The notes: generated by a model not told the origin, from the letters alone. Positions 54,601-64,000 are shown, counted from the first letter of the stretch. The stretch: DNA of 64,000 nt from Catenaria anguillulae PL171 (GCA_002102555.1 MCFL01000013.1:310001-374000), one strand, 5' to 3'. A program made the numbers and translations.

Positions 54601-55030
54601 CAAGCATTCGGGCGACATTGTCGACAATGACTTGAAGCAGGGCACGCACAAGATTGAGGTCAAGCTGGAAAAGTTGCCGTCGGACGTGGCTCACTTGGCG
54701 TTCTTTATGAGCGGGTGGACGACGCCGTTGAGTGCCATGGTCGACTCGTTTATTCGGTTGGCGGATGCAGACTCGCCCGCAGACGAATTGTGCTCGTACA
54801 CGCTCGATGGCAAGGAAACGGGCGAGTCGACGTCGGTCTTGATGGCTGTCCTATCTCGTCGCCGCTCTGGGACACTGTCAGCGGTAGGGAAAGGGGACGC
54901 TTCTTTGGGTCAAGAAGTGCAAGCGGGTGGGTGGGACTTGAAGGCGACGGGCGTGTGCGGCAATGGGCGCGTGGGGCAAGATCAAGACATGATGGCCATG
55001 GCCGAGAGGTTTGTCGACCACCAATCGTAA
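51662..55030 (+). CDS. Ubiquitin-conjugating (UBC) + F-box + TerD fusion protein
   Basis: A single exon of 1,122 residues with three recognisable parts. Residues about 15-145 form an E2 UBC fold: VPWHIVLHFPQDYPARPPTV, the HPN tripeptide in EGHPNVVRAL and a Cys at the catalytic position in MWTVCMDMFAS. Residues about 463-512 form an F-box: LGTLPVELVLSILTLPFMPF, then ILAVGSTCRWLRQLS. Residues about 947-1090 match TerD: CIFLDASCMVLDAEGKVLKH, GAVKHSGDIVDNDLKQGTHK, VKLEKLPSDVAHLAFFMSGW, ending GGWDLKATG. The segment about 600-800 is helical with no named domain. Low-complexity Gln-His and Ser-Ala runs flank the F-box. The order suggests an enzyme that carries its own E2 and an SCF or substrate docking site, guided by a TerD stress domain. 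That role is inference. Confidence 0.88.
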   Translation: MPKLTTSTSTTSSTTAAKRLLWDLQDLAASPLEYVSAAPVSDDNLLEWHANLVGPADLAVASLRNVPWHIVLHFPQDYPARPPTVVLSTPIEGHPNVVRALVTIGQGKDRKREHMWTVCMDMFASAASTYVSDQLIDLIRVLTAHAHTNPSPDSFVSDYCGGWSSAYTVRSILMQLQAFLWHEKFVGKFKNAEPSSDHQQQEALEECIRQTLAYSCPTCPHRPGCIHPPQHSVPSNAPPFATSGSRAVLEMPHAVLDQLGQVRKRLHEARIAQQQQAQLSKVVCARGTQVRMGDGWVKVTKPSEAKLVSASLQAAAVARAVGADNLRRVAHGLGGARGRVGRVDEGYSGDGDDHQQEQQDDMVSVTKPVMLAQHAMQAASVTKGRVLTLSSVANIRHVLPSKMPGGQVQARTLPLPGPASPGPTCRSSRSGMGQPSRQQHQQHQQHQQQTISTRRVDPSRAGRLGTLPVELVLSILTLPFMPFGSILAVGSTCRWLRQLSQAADIHRHYLRTRRSAHSTSTTTSASASASASGSTDWRYMFLLEHNHAVRDLRCWYTRTPFDQTTLGFPVEVTWNPRTKLVDYAMPTLAFLSAEAYTLLGVRQTPQDKRTFTHWMPVYLTQTHFERGLPDLKLFVAQLATPAGQPLEAFRPRMILQVFPKLLNTCAVLLADKGVHASDAAIELYVQIHRVWVACMHQFGHVKLQAMVESRIGGFLADEANRTKDAEPGLGEFLALLSVSEEYEWRHVANAVMQESADRSVLWMGKAFPQLVPKYHKVRPAQVKDVDHNLLQCSLESTTVSRRLIAFHVLFLRFLRGNGTSPHDQNTRRSVTEMALAADVLYGKPRAKDALKLQQGIRAILDPAKVPHWGAAFKLMMGVHPLSPLETTRWLVGAVHNSLRKGYHRKGMDFTKIQSRGVSTILKRGESYKVSSHLKAVTVEETWRYPQHCIFLDASCMVLDAEGKVLKHVSYCNTTYARGAVKHSGDIVDNDLKQGTHKIEVKLEKLPSDVAHLAFFMSGWTTPLSAMVDSFIRLADADSPADELCSYTLDGKETGESTSVLMAVLSRRRSGTLSAVGKGDASLGQEVQAGGWDLKATGVCGNGRVGQDQDMMAMAERFVDHQS
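52973..53008 (+). repeat. CAGCAGCAC tandem repeat inside the coding region
   Basis: Tandem 9-base units coding Gln-Gln-His repeats in the linker before the F-box. A second in-frame microsatellite of six-base CAGCAT/ATCAGC units lies at about 53230-53258 and codes Ser-Ala repeats just after the F-box. Confidence 0.9.
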
Positions 55031-55074
55031 ATAAATAATGTTGTGAATATCATAAACCGTCATTTTATAGAGTC

Positions 55075-56910
55075 CTAGTTTCGATTCCAGTCTGGGCTAT
55101 GATAGAAACCCTCCCGCAACAAGTTTGGCCACAGAGCTGCGCTTTGACTGCGATTCCTTTCCTTGAGCTCGAGCTCTTGCAGCCGCATCTGCCTTTGCTT
55201 TTGCTCCACTTGTAATGCCATGTTCCACACTTGCTGCTCGACCGCTGGGTCACGAGCAACATCGAGCGCAATGGTGGTGGCGCCGTGCTTACTCTGCGTC
55301 ACCTTACTCGTACTCAGCTTGGGCATTTGCAGCAAGAGTGCCGGTTTGCGCTCGCGCACAATGGTCATGTACGCTTGCAGCCGGTGGGACACATCGGCAA
55401 ACAACTCTTCGACGAGATGAATGCGGTGTGCGAGGTGTGACTTGAGTCGCCCGTCCTCCACATCACGAAACACCAAGGTGACAAACGTCTCGGACCGGTA
55501 CCTTGAGCGCTCCACAATGTCTACCGTCAGCGTGCGGTTTTTGCTTGCAACTGCCGACTGCGATGATGATGGAGATGATGACGATGGAGATGAAGGTAAT
55601 GCGGCGGTCAGCCAGTTTTGTGCGTTCCATTCGACCTTGGGTTTCGCTTTTGCCACTGCCTCGTCCAAGCCCGGTGTTGCAGCCTCGGTCAACCTTGCCT
55701 TGAATTGATACCTGTCTCGATGTTTGGTCACATCAGTTTGGCTCCCAACAGCCCAACAGTGGTCTCTGCCAGTGAGTATAGGTACAACGGACCTCCCTGT
55801 GGAATGACTCTGCTCGAGGCACGCACGCAGTACACCCACAAAGCCCCCCATCCGCTCCTCGGGCAAGTATCCAACGTCGTCGTCGGCCAAGCGGATCCCG
55901 CGAACCGTCATCATTCGCCGCCAGGTATCGCGCGAGATTTCACGCGTGGCCATGAAAAACAGTGGGTCGTTTGGGTCCGTCGCCGTCACCATGTACCGAA
56001 TCCCCGACCGCCGTGTCCCTTTGATGCTGCCACCGTCTCGTTGAGGTTGGATGCAGAGAATGTGAAACTCGAGCGAGCCGGGCAGTGGCAGCCGATGCTG
56101 TTGTTTTCCGGTAGTCGTGTTCAGGTTGGATTCACCACAACTTGAAGCAGTCTCGTCTCCGGGTGCCAGAAAGACGAGTCGCTCGTACACTGTCTCTTGA
56201 TGATGATCACTGTCCTCCGAGTCAGAGTTGGATGATCCCATCATCATGCTGTTGTTGCCCCTGCTGCTGCCGTGTTGCCTTTCTTGCCGACTCCTCGTAC
56301 AGTTTGTTGGGTTCAATCCAAGTCCGAGCATGAGGCGGTTGGTTTGCTGATACCAGTTCTGAGCCGCTGCCAACGGTCGGTTTAGCTGCTCGCACGACAT
56401 GGAGACGAGCAGGGCGGGAGCATCTCGCTCAATGATGGACACGAGTCGAGCCAGGCGGTTCTGCGCCACCTTGAGCTCGCCGTGCATGTGGCGGTAGTGC
56501 TGGGCAATGATGCCCTTGAGCTCGGTCCATGATGTCGGTCTAAACTCGAGTGTCAGCAGCGGCAGCGTGCGCACGCCGCGCGACATGGTCTCCGTAAATA
56601 GCAGCGAGCAACGCCGTTCCGTCTCGTACACGAGTATGCGCACCTCGTACGCTGGTGGCTCGACTTGTCTGTTGGCGTGTCCACTCACCGTCACCGCAGA
56701 TGATGCCAATAATGGTTGTGAGTGATCTGCGACAACAGCAGCCGCCAGCTCACACAGCGTGGTGCCAAAGCGACGGAACCCGCCTTCGCCCTTGAGCTCC
56801 TTCACGATATTCCCATGCTGTTCCTGCGACGCCGTCATGGTCCGAAAGCTGAACGGTGTGCACAAATGGGTCCAGTGCCAAAAGTAGTCGGATGCCCGAG
56901 CCATTCGCAC
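55075..56910 (-). CDS. Hypothetical protein built of related beta/helix modules
   Basis: A single exon of 611 residues, no family recognised. The order suggests internal repetition. A first module (about 88-172) has YEVRILVYETERR, LLTLEFRPTSWTELKGIIAQ and ends DAPALLVSM. A middle module (about 283-380) has LEFHILCIQ and DPLFFMATREISRDTWRRMM. A third (about 460-530) has LTVDIVERSRYRSETFVTLV, LVEELFADVSHRLQAYMTIV and ends KPALLLQM. The C-terminus is a charged coiled-coil-like helix (QVEQKQRQMRLQELELKERN). Translation may begin at the first Met (56910) or at MTASQEQHGNI. The stop faces the stop of the UBC-F-box-TerD gene, 44 bases apart, so the two transcripts probably overlap at their 3' ends. 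Confidence 0.7.
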   Translation of the reverse strand: MRMARASDYFWHWTHLCTPFSFRTMTASQEQHGNIVKELKGEGGFRRFGTTLCELAAAVVADHSQPLLASSAVTVSGHANRQVEPPAYEVRILVYETERRCSLLFTETMSRGVRTLPLLTLEFRPTSWTELKGIIAQHYRHMHGELKVAQNRLARLVSIIERDAPALLVSMSCEQLNRPLAAAQNWYQQTNRLMLGLGLNPTNCTRSRQERQHGSSRGNNSMMMGSSNSDSEDSDHHQETVYERLVFLAPGDETASSCGESNLNTTTGKQQHRLPLPGSLEFHILCIQPQRDGGSIKGTRRSGIRYMVTATDPNDPLFFMATREISRDTWRRMMTVRGIRLADDDVGYLPEERMGGFVGVLRACLEQSHSTGRSVVPILTGRDHCWAVGSQTDVTKHRDRYQFKARLTEAATPGLDEAVAKAKPKVEWNAQNWLTAALPSSPSSSSPSSSQSAVASKNRTLTVDIVERSRYRSETFVTLVFRDVEDGRLKSHLAHRIHLVEELFADVSHRLQAYMTIVRERKPALLLQMPKLSTSKVTQSKHGATTIALDVARDPAVEQQVWNMALQVEQKQRQMRLQELELKERNRSQSAALWPNLLREGFYHSPDWNRN

Positions 56911-57042
56911 CCTGTAGCACTGTGGGAACGCGTCATTTTCCTGACAATCAAGTATTTAAGAACACAATGACAATCGATGCTTTTGGTCAGTCTCTTGGTC
57001 TGTCGTGCGTCTCGGCCTCTCGAGGTCATTTCTAGAGACTGT

Positions 57043-57414
57043 TTATAATACCAAATATCCAACATCCAGCACCACGGTATCAGCATGCCGCCTGCCGCGA
57101 TCCTCATGCCCACCAATGGAGGTGAAATAGTGGACCGCGACCGGCAACCGAAACGAGCGTTTCGGATCGCGCGTTACCGTCCCTGTCACAGCGCCCTTGG
57201 TATCCCGCTGGCAAAGGCCTTGATGAGCCGCCAAAGTCGTTTGAGCATCGGTCAGGGTCTTGATGAAACTGTCATCTCGTTTCGCAAACGCCGTGACGGG
57301 TGCTTCACCTGTCATTACTGCAGCTACGCGGTGTCGTACATCCACTATCGAGTGGGTTGTTTTCTCGCCCTTTGCGTCAAGTGTAACTTGCGGTTTTGCT
57401 GAGTATATTCTCAT
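57043..57414 (-). CDS. Possible small hypothetical protein
   Basis: Open frame of 123 residues with even composition: MRIYSAKPQVTLDAKGEKTT, then AKRDDSFIKTLTDAQTTLAA, then VAVHYFTSIGGHEDRG. No domain, signal or membrane segment is recognised. It lies between the repeat-module gene (-) and the RasGEF (+). It may be chance. Confidence 0.3.
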   Translation of the reverse strand: MRIYSAKPQVTLDAKGEKTTHSIVDVRHRVAAVMTGEAPVTAFAKRDDSFIKTLTDAQTTLAAHQGLCQRDTKGAVTGTVTRDPKRSFRLPVAVHYFTSIGGHEDRGRRHADTVVLDVGYLVL

Positions 57415-57667
57415 GGTCGTTTACATGTGCCGGCAGTTATGAGGTTTTGGGCGGGCTGGCAGGTGATGATGTTGGGTCACGGTCTCGCGATCTGCCTTTC
57501 CAACTGAAGTCACACCGGAATGAATGATGTGGTAACGGATACATTGGTCAAATCCAAGTGCGAACAATGACCATTCGGTCCCTCGTCTTTGAAGAACAAT
57601 AGATGCGCCTGGGATACTCGATGCATTTACCGCCACTATACTCAGTCTTTGAACTTTAAACCACAAT

Positions 57668-60600
57668 ATGGAGCAGCCTGTGTCCGAGATATTAGGGCCT
57701 AGGCCGAGCAAGCAACATGACGCGAAGGAGCACATAGAACCTGACAATCTCTCGAATCAACCGCGCCACGTAACAGCGTCATGCGAAAGCTCTTCGGAAG
57801 CACTCAGAGCGTCCACTTCTGCCATCCCCCACTCAACAAGTCGGCCGAAATTGCGGGTGGCGGTATCTTCCGAGTTTCGCCAGGCGAGTTCACAACCCAC
57901 TTCCCCAAACAACCATGGTTCCGTCAGTCCGCAGTCCTTGTCTTCCTATGTGGTGTCATCAACTGGATCCGACCACGACTTGAAGAAAGTCGCGAGCCGG
58001 TCGATCCGGTCAAAGATTCGGCCACCTGCGTCAACGGGATCCTTGGATAAGGTGTCCATACCGAAAAGCACCTCGTTGACTCAAGTGTCTGGAAGAAGTG
58101 TTCGGTCCAATAATGTCATCAACAGAAGCATCCCGACCTCGCGCTCAACACTCAGCATCGAGCGATTATTCAGTCATGGGGATGCAAGCAGCGCAGTCAG
58201 CTCAACTGCCCCTTCATCGACGGGAACGGCATCGACAAGCTTGACTGATTTACCTCCTCAGCCGATTGACCATTCGCATCCGCTCCTTCTCATCCCGCGC
58301 GGACGTGACGGGCTTTCGGTATCAACGTCCAGCGATGCCATTGTGCCGAGCTCATCCACTATTGCGAAACGCAGTCGATTACAATCGCAAACAAGTGCGC
58401 GCTCAGGCGCCAGCTCGACAAACAATGTATTGACATCGGCCTCACCTAGTGGCGTGAAAGCAACGCCTCTTGCACCACCGAGTGATTCCTCTCTTGCCGA
58501 CCCCGAAACACATCAGTCGATCAAGCAGCATCGTGAGAAAAAGAACAGCGGGACACTCAAAAAGGGTATCAAAAAGATGCGAAGCATGTTTTCCGCAAGT
58601 TCACCAACTCTGATGGCCGATGAGCTTCCCGAATCCAATTCACGGGGCGATGCAAGGCCATCAGACAGTACATCCACTCTTCCAGGTACGACCGGATCTC
58701 GCCTTTATCCTTTATCTCGACTTTGCCTTACCCTTGATCACGCCTGTGCTCGCGTCATGTTTTCATGGCCAGGCACTCGCGCAGACAACTCTTCGCCCTC
58801 TGAGCCTGTTCCAGATGTCATTGATTCCGTTCAAGTAGCCGTTTACTACGACGACGAAACCGAGGCTCTGGAGATGGCCTTTGATGTCAGCGTTGCTGGC
58901 AAGACGCACTTGACGACCGAGGCGGCAATTGAGCGAATCATCGAGTACTTTGGATGCACACTTGTCCAGAGCTCGCTGTACTACTACGACCCAAAACTAC
59001 CCGGACTGCGCATGGAAACAAAGCCGCAACAAAGCTTGGACCTGCTCATGCAGTCACATGTATGGGCTGTTCTTAATTGTCATTTAACTCTCCGGCCTTT
59101 ATTCTCATACGCGCAACATATCATGATCTCTCAACCTGTCTGTAGCACGAATGGCGACTCATTCCCGATGACCATCTGTATACGCTCACGGTTGAAATGC
59201 CTACCGATCATCGCCAGCAAACAATTCAGTACCGGCGTGGACTCACAGTCGCCGATGCCGTCAGTCAACTCATGGAGGTATTTGGATTGAGCAAGGCCGT
59301 CAAGTTCAACCTGTTTGTCAACGCCGCCGTCGGCTTTTGGTTGGATGAGAAGCGATATCTCTCCGATTATGATTTCAAGCCTTCAGTGCGCTCGTTTCTG
59401 CTATACCAACTTTCCGCGGCTTTCGTGCTAACGATGTTTTGTCATGTACTCCACTCATGTAGGACAAGGTTGAACTCCGCAGCAACACGGATCATCTTTT
59501 CATTCGTGTCCACATTCCGGAACTCGATACTCGCTTTGTCGTCAAGTCGCCTCCGCATTTCACTCCACCGGAATTCGCATCGCTGCTCATGTACAGCTTA
59601 CAAACCAAGTCACTCCATCTTGAAAACCCGGAAACCCAGTATGAGCTTTGGCTGCCAAACGAGCACTGCTGGCTCCCAGAGGGCGACACGATGGGCCAGC
59701 ACTCGAATCTACTTGTCTTACGAGAGGCGATGGCGCCAGCTCTTGAGTTTCGCCTGCATCACCAGCTCCTCGATGTACACGCAACGACGTTGGGCCCCTT
59801 GACAAGTGGCACCCGTGCACATCTCAGTGTGGCCGAAGATGCGACGTTACATGACGTAGACCAGCTGCTGCTCTTGGACAATCCCGTGGGACTTGACGAC
59901 CAGGTCGTGATTGCAACTGCCGCCGGAGAGGAGCTCAATCCGCTTCAAAACGTGTGGGAAACACTGCGGCAAAATTCATCCAAGGCAGAACTCAAGCAGC
60001 GACCCCGCTTGAGATTGGTTCAAGTGACAACGTCAATCGACCGCAATGTGCCCAACGCCCGCGTTGGGATGGAGCTCGATTTCTCACAGCCACTGGCACA
60101 ACTCGTGCCCGTGATTTCTCGCCGACTCGGAATTCAGCCACAGCATGTCCGACACTTTTGGATCAACGAGATGCCGAATTCTACCCCAGTATCGCCCATT
60201 CTCCCCAGTAGCGTCACGAACCAGGTCGAACAACTTATACACTCACTCGATGCAAAACCTGAACCGCTCGTTCTTGATCGCCCATTGCAGGAACTCAACC
60301 TGCGCCCGCTCGACATTTTGCTCGTTGAACTAAACGAGAGCGTTTGGAGATCGGACGGAAAGAAGCTTCTCGATGTCTGGGAGGCAGCTGAAGCTGCCAA
60401 TGCGGCAAACGCAAATGCTGGTGGGGCCCCAGTATCGCGCCCGCCTTCGCGAGTATTTGGCGATTCGATTTGGTTTGAAGGGCCAGATGTACCTGGTCAG
60501 AATGTCGTGATGGACAAGGACGGCAAACTTGTTGGTGCAACATTAAACAAGCTCGTTGAAAAGATGACAGTGGATACCGTCAAGCAGTTTGGAGAATGTA

Positions 60601-62406
60601 CGCAATCTTCTTTGGCCTCCTGCTGGCTCCGAGTACTGGAGTTGTGTTTCTTTGCTCCCTGACACGTACGATACTTGTCTGCAGACACGTCGTTTGTCCA
60701 GACTTTTTTCTTGACTTACCACTCATTTACAACGCCGCAAGAGGTCTTGAAAAAGCTGATTGACCGATACCACGTTCCACGGTTTGGTCATCAAACGCTT
60801 CAACAATACGACAAACAACGGCTCAATGTCCAGTCGCGTGTATGCAATGTCATCAAGCTGTGGACAAAGTCGTACACGACCTGCTTCATTGATACAAACA
60901 GTGGGCACCAGCTCGTCGAAGCGGTCCTGTCCTTTACCGAAAATGTCATGGCTCACGACAAGCAGTACACGCTCGGAAAGCAAATTCGGCGAAACTTGTT
61001 CAAGTTGGTATGCTATGCCTCAGCTCCCGCGGATGGATACGTGCTCTTCTTTTGACACTGTGCTGACCTCCATGTCCTTTGAGTTCTTGACAGTCAACAA
61101 GCGTTGTTGAAAGCACTCGACGTCATCACGATGTTCCAGTCCCATTGCCCAAGATTCCTCGGGGCATGATTCGCATTACCAGTCTCTACGTTTGTGATCC
61201 TGAGGAGGTTGCACGTCAGCTGTGCCTCAGCGAGTACCTTGTTTATCGCCGAATCAAGCCGACTGAGCTATTAAACCAGGCATGGATGAAGTCGGATGGA
61301 CAAATGAGGGCGCCCAACATTTGGTCCGCTGAGCTGCGCTCTCCCGCGGTAAAACAGGCAGACCGACATAGAATCTCTGACACCTTACGTTTCGTAATAC
61401 CATAGGGTTTTGTCGCAGCGATTCAACTCCATGGCGCAATGGGTTGCCAAGGGAATCTTATCCATCCGAGATGTTCAACAACGTGCCACACGTATGGAGT
61501 GGTTTGTCGACGTTGCTTCTGTATGTTTGGTGCTCTTGGCTTGGTCTGATGCGCTCTTCTCGGCTGACCAATCTATGCATTTCCAGTACTTGTACGAGCT
61601 TCGAAACTTCCTATCCTTGATGGCCGTTCTGGCCGGCATCAACAGTGCATCCGTCTCACGATTGAAAGTGACCAAGGCGCGGTTGAGCACCCGTTCGCGA
61701 AAGGTCCGTCGCGGTTTCTATCTCTTCACAACGATTGCCTGACCAGTCGCATGTCGCGGTCCAGAAATTGAGCGAGCTTGAGAATAGCATGCATCCGCAA
61801 GCATCATACAGCAAGTATCGCGAATTGTATCGCACGCCAAATCCTGAAGGGCAAGCAAATGGCCGCATTCCATTTATGTACAAAACTTCATTCATTGTCA
61901 TCCACTGCTCCTTGCGAGCCAAAATCTAACGCCGCTGCGTTGTACATTGTTCCCACAGCACCGTCCACCTTACCGACCTGGTCGGAATTGAAGACGGCAA
62001 CCCAGATATGCTTCCTGGAACCCAGCTCATCAACGTGGCCAAGCGGCGGCTCGTTTACGAGGTCATTCACGACGTGCTTCAATATCAGGACGAAGAATAT
62101 CGCTTTGCGCAGGTCGCCGACATGCAGCGACAGATTGCATTCTGCTACCTGCCCGTGGATCTCACCGAAGAGCAGCTCTTTCAATGGAGTTTGGCGATCG
62201 AGCCGCGTGGGTGGGACGGCGTTTCTCCGCTCCCTGAGCCAAACCTGGGCCATCATCAGTCTCAGCAGCGGGTGGTGTCAACTTCGGTACTAGCCGACCA
62301 GATGCATTCCGAGTCATCTTCACAGCCGTTAAAGCCGGCAGCTGGGACGGTCAAGTCTGCTTCAAGTACGGCATCATCGCCACATCAGCAACCCCTCAAT
62401 CTGTGA
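57668..62406 (+). CDS. Ras guanine-nucleotide exchange factor (RasGEF, CDC25 type), 10 exons
   Basis: Activates a Ras-like GTPase. Exons: 57668-58685, 58773-59059, 59146-59385, 59463-60597, 60685-61007, 61094-61323, 61406-61520, 61587-61703, 61747-61877, 61959-62406, about 1,347 residues; phases all join. The N-terminal 340 residues are Ser/Thr-rich and basic. Next come ubiquitin-like-fold segments (VQVAVYYDDETEALEMAFDV; LYTLTVEMPTDHRQQTIQYR; LRLVQVTTSIDRNVPNARVG). RasGEF N-domain: SFVQTFFLTYHSFTTPQEVL. Catalytic CDC25 domain: DPEEVARQLCLSEYLVYRRI, QRFNSMAQWVAKGIL, LRNFLSLMAVLAGINSASVS, then across the last intron IPFITVHLTDLVGIEDGNPD. The small introns cluster in the catalytic half. The intron at 58686-58772 is a multiple of three without a stop, so it could be retained. 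Confidence 0.9.
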
Positions 62407-62508
62407 GTGCCGGCAACTGGTTTTTTTTTGCTCCAGTTAATGTTTTCTGGACGCTGCCAATGTTTTTCTAATGCGCTGTACGACAATATAGTTTTGTGTA
62501 TTTCTCTA

Positions 62509-64000
62509 TCACAAGGAACCCTCTTGTGGTCGGCCGGACAGCTCAGGTCGAGATTCTTGCCCAACGTCAGTAGGCAATTCAGAGTCGCTCACATCTTGCA
62601 CTTGGGGGAGCTGTTGAGTTGCGGGAAGACATCGGGACGGCCGCCGAGATGGTGAGGGTGGGTCGAGAGGCAATCGCAGTCCCCCGCCTCCGCCTCCTTC
62701 CGCATCCTGCCCGGCTGGCCGCTGAAGAGAACGGGTTGGACTGGTCACCGAACCAGCTGAGACGCTTGATGTTCGCGGCAGCGTCCTGGTTTGTTTCTGC
62801 CCAGTTGTACCAGCCGCACCAGCGATGGTGTCGACAGACGCTTGCATCAATCCCTGAACAACAAGCAGTGCGCATCCCTCGAGCATGAGAAGCTGAAATT
62901 GGTCGAATGAGGAATGCGAAGCTACAAAAAGGTGGTGCATTATGCCAGCTGGTCCCCGTGTAACATCTTGAAGGAGCCAACTTGCCTCTGAACTCGAAAG
63001 TGCGCCTTGTTGCTCCAAGTCAACAATCCATTGGGTCATGGTGCGAGCTGATGCCTTGCTGTACACTGCCATATGATCCTCTTCAGAGCTCTCTCGAGAC
63101 AGAGACGTAGAAGACTTTGAACCAGGGCTACACACAACAAATGGATGTGAATCATGAGCGAGTGTGCTGGAAAAGAACAAGACTCCAACGTAAATACTTG
63201 AATCGCCTCTGAAACATGCGTGCGATCTTTGCAACTCGGTTCATGCTGTGAGGAGTTGGCATAAAGATCCGAGCATGTCGTCGGCGAAACGCAATCAGCC
63301 CACAGACGAGAATCGCAGCCCAGGCACTCAAGAGCGCCAGTGTTGGGAACATGGGATCAGACACTTCAAAGATGAACGTTACAAGCACGACAACTGCCGT
63401 TGAAAGGCACAGGCAAAGTGCCGTGACTGCCTCGAGCCCGATTCAGAATGTTTTTCAAGTGCTCGGAGCGGGAAGAATCATCATTACGTACGCTTGACAA
63501 TGGGATACCATGGAACGCGGCAAGGATTCTTGACGGCCACCAACAGCATGAGCGCCAGAATCATTGCGACGTTGATGAGCAATGGTGTCAGGGAGACTCG
63601 AGGGAATATAATCGGGAGATAGATGAGCGTGATTCGTATCACGTTCGACATGACGTTCATTCTCGCGTCCACACCGAGGTCGAGCTCAGGCTCAATCCGC
63701 TGCCAAACTTGACTGCACAGAACGACCCTGCAGGAATAAGAGCAGATGAGTGAAATGGCTCTCTCAACATTGTTTGGCCAACAGTTCTAACGTACATGGG
63801 AAGATACATGACCAGCACCACCGTCGCCACAATTGCCGTTGCCAAATGTGGCCCATCCCATGCTTGACCAATGCAGTCGTGAAACAAAAAACACTCGCTG
63901 TTGGTGCATGCGACACGGAATATCCCAACCAAGCCTTGGACAACGAGTACGAGAGCTAGGTTCCCAACTATCGGCAAGTAAGATGTGCCAAGCGAAATGA
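62509..64000 (-). CDS. C-terminal part of a multi-membrane-segment protein (5' end outside window)
   Basis: Four exons on the minus strand: from beyond 64000 to 63796, 63727-63492, 63426-63198, 63127-62509; phases join. At least five membrane segments are seen: LPIVGNLALVLVVQGLVGIF, HLATAIVATVVLVMYLP, VIRITLIYLPIIFP with LLINVAMILALMLLVAV, LCLCLSTAVVVLVTFIF, and FPTLALLSAWAAILVCGLIA. A cytosolic region follows with RTMTQWIVDLEQQGALSSSE and FDQFQLLMLEGCALLVVQG, then a Ser/Arg/Pro-rich tail. The layout recalls the TmcB/TmcC-like membrane proteins of early fungi and amoebae, but I cannot confirm this from the part seen. The stop lies 102 bases from the RasGEF stop, tail to tail. Confidence 0.7.

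Noticed and set aside
53543-54694. 383-codon minus-strand open frame
   Set aside because: Antisense to the UBC-F-box-TerD gene, whose plus frame holds the TerD motifs there.
1-64000. Search for tRNA, rRNA, CRISPR arrays, transposases and virus-like elements
   Set aside because: No T-loop GGTTCGANTCC with a matching acceptor stem, no spaced direct repeats, and no reverse transcriptase, integrase, transposase or capsid-like text was seen in any frame.

Overview
The window is nuclear DNA of a fungus, most likely an early-diverging zoosporic lineage (chytrid or blastocladiomycete type); the lineage is my inference. Support for a fungus comes from the gene set: a fungal-type Cet1-like RNA 5'-triphosphatase, the fungal arrangement of N-acetylglutamate synthase, an OPT oligopeptide transporter, a GPI-type chitin deacetylase and a stand-alone GAR transformylase. 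Genes carry short GT-AG introns (about 50-130 bases). A full-length ABCA transporter, a TerD-domain protein and an E2F-like palindrome point away from yeasts and their close kin. I see no rRNA, tRNA, CRISPR array, transposase or virus-like element.

Layout. 1-4631: an unassigned stretch, then an OPT transporter (+). 4.7-9 kb: a decayed reading frame, a chitin deacetylase (+), then an intergenic stretch. 9.0-16.9 kb: an F-box/beta-propeller-like protein (-) and a five-exon ABCA transporter (-). 17-20 kb: a broken LRR/F-box-like gene. 20.2-25.8 kb: a compact RNA-processing block with U1-70K (-) and U2AF35 (+) head to head, then LSM1 (+) and the cap-forming RNA triphosphatase (+). 25.9-31 kb: a decayed gene, then 4 kb with no confident gene that holds one copy of a dispersed repeat and a perfect palindrome with three E2F-like sites. 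31-34 kb: universal stress protein (+) and N-acetylglutamate synthase (-), convergent. 34-38 kb: weak hypothetical genes and the second, inverted repeat copy. 38.3-49.9 kb: a mitochondrial-type rhomboid (+), cullin-4 (+), GAR transformylase (+), PIP5 kinase (-, with an apparent frameshift) and a secreted small-heat-shock-protein/LEA fusion (+). 50-57 kb: a one-membrane-segment hypothetical (-), a giant E2-F-box-TerD fusion (+) and a repeat-built hypothetical (-). 57.7-64 kb: a ten-exon RasGEF (+) and the 3' part of a multi-membrane-segment protein (-).

Two proteins stand out as unusual architectures: the signal-peptide + alpha-crystallin + LEA-like protein at 47.8-49.9 kb, and the UBC + F-box + TerD protein at 51.7-55.0 kb. 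Both read as stress or proteostasis functions. With cullin-4, the F-box/propeller protein and the broken LRR/F-box-like gene they make the window rich in ubiquitin-linked genes, but nothing in the sequence shows that these act together.

Exon borders were worked out by eye from GT-AG signals, phase continuity and family conservation. Several loci (about 4.7-5.2, 18.0-19.6, 25.9-26.9 and 45.9-47.0 kb) show good protein-like stretches that hop between frames, which means either decayed genes or single-base assembly errors.
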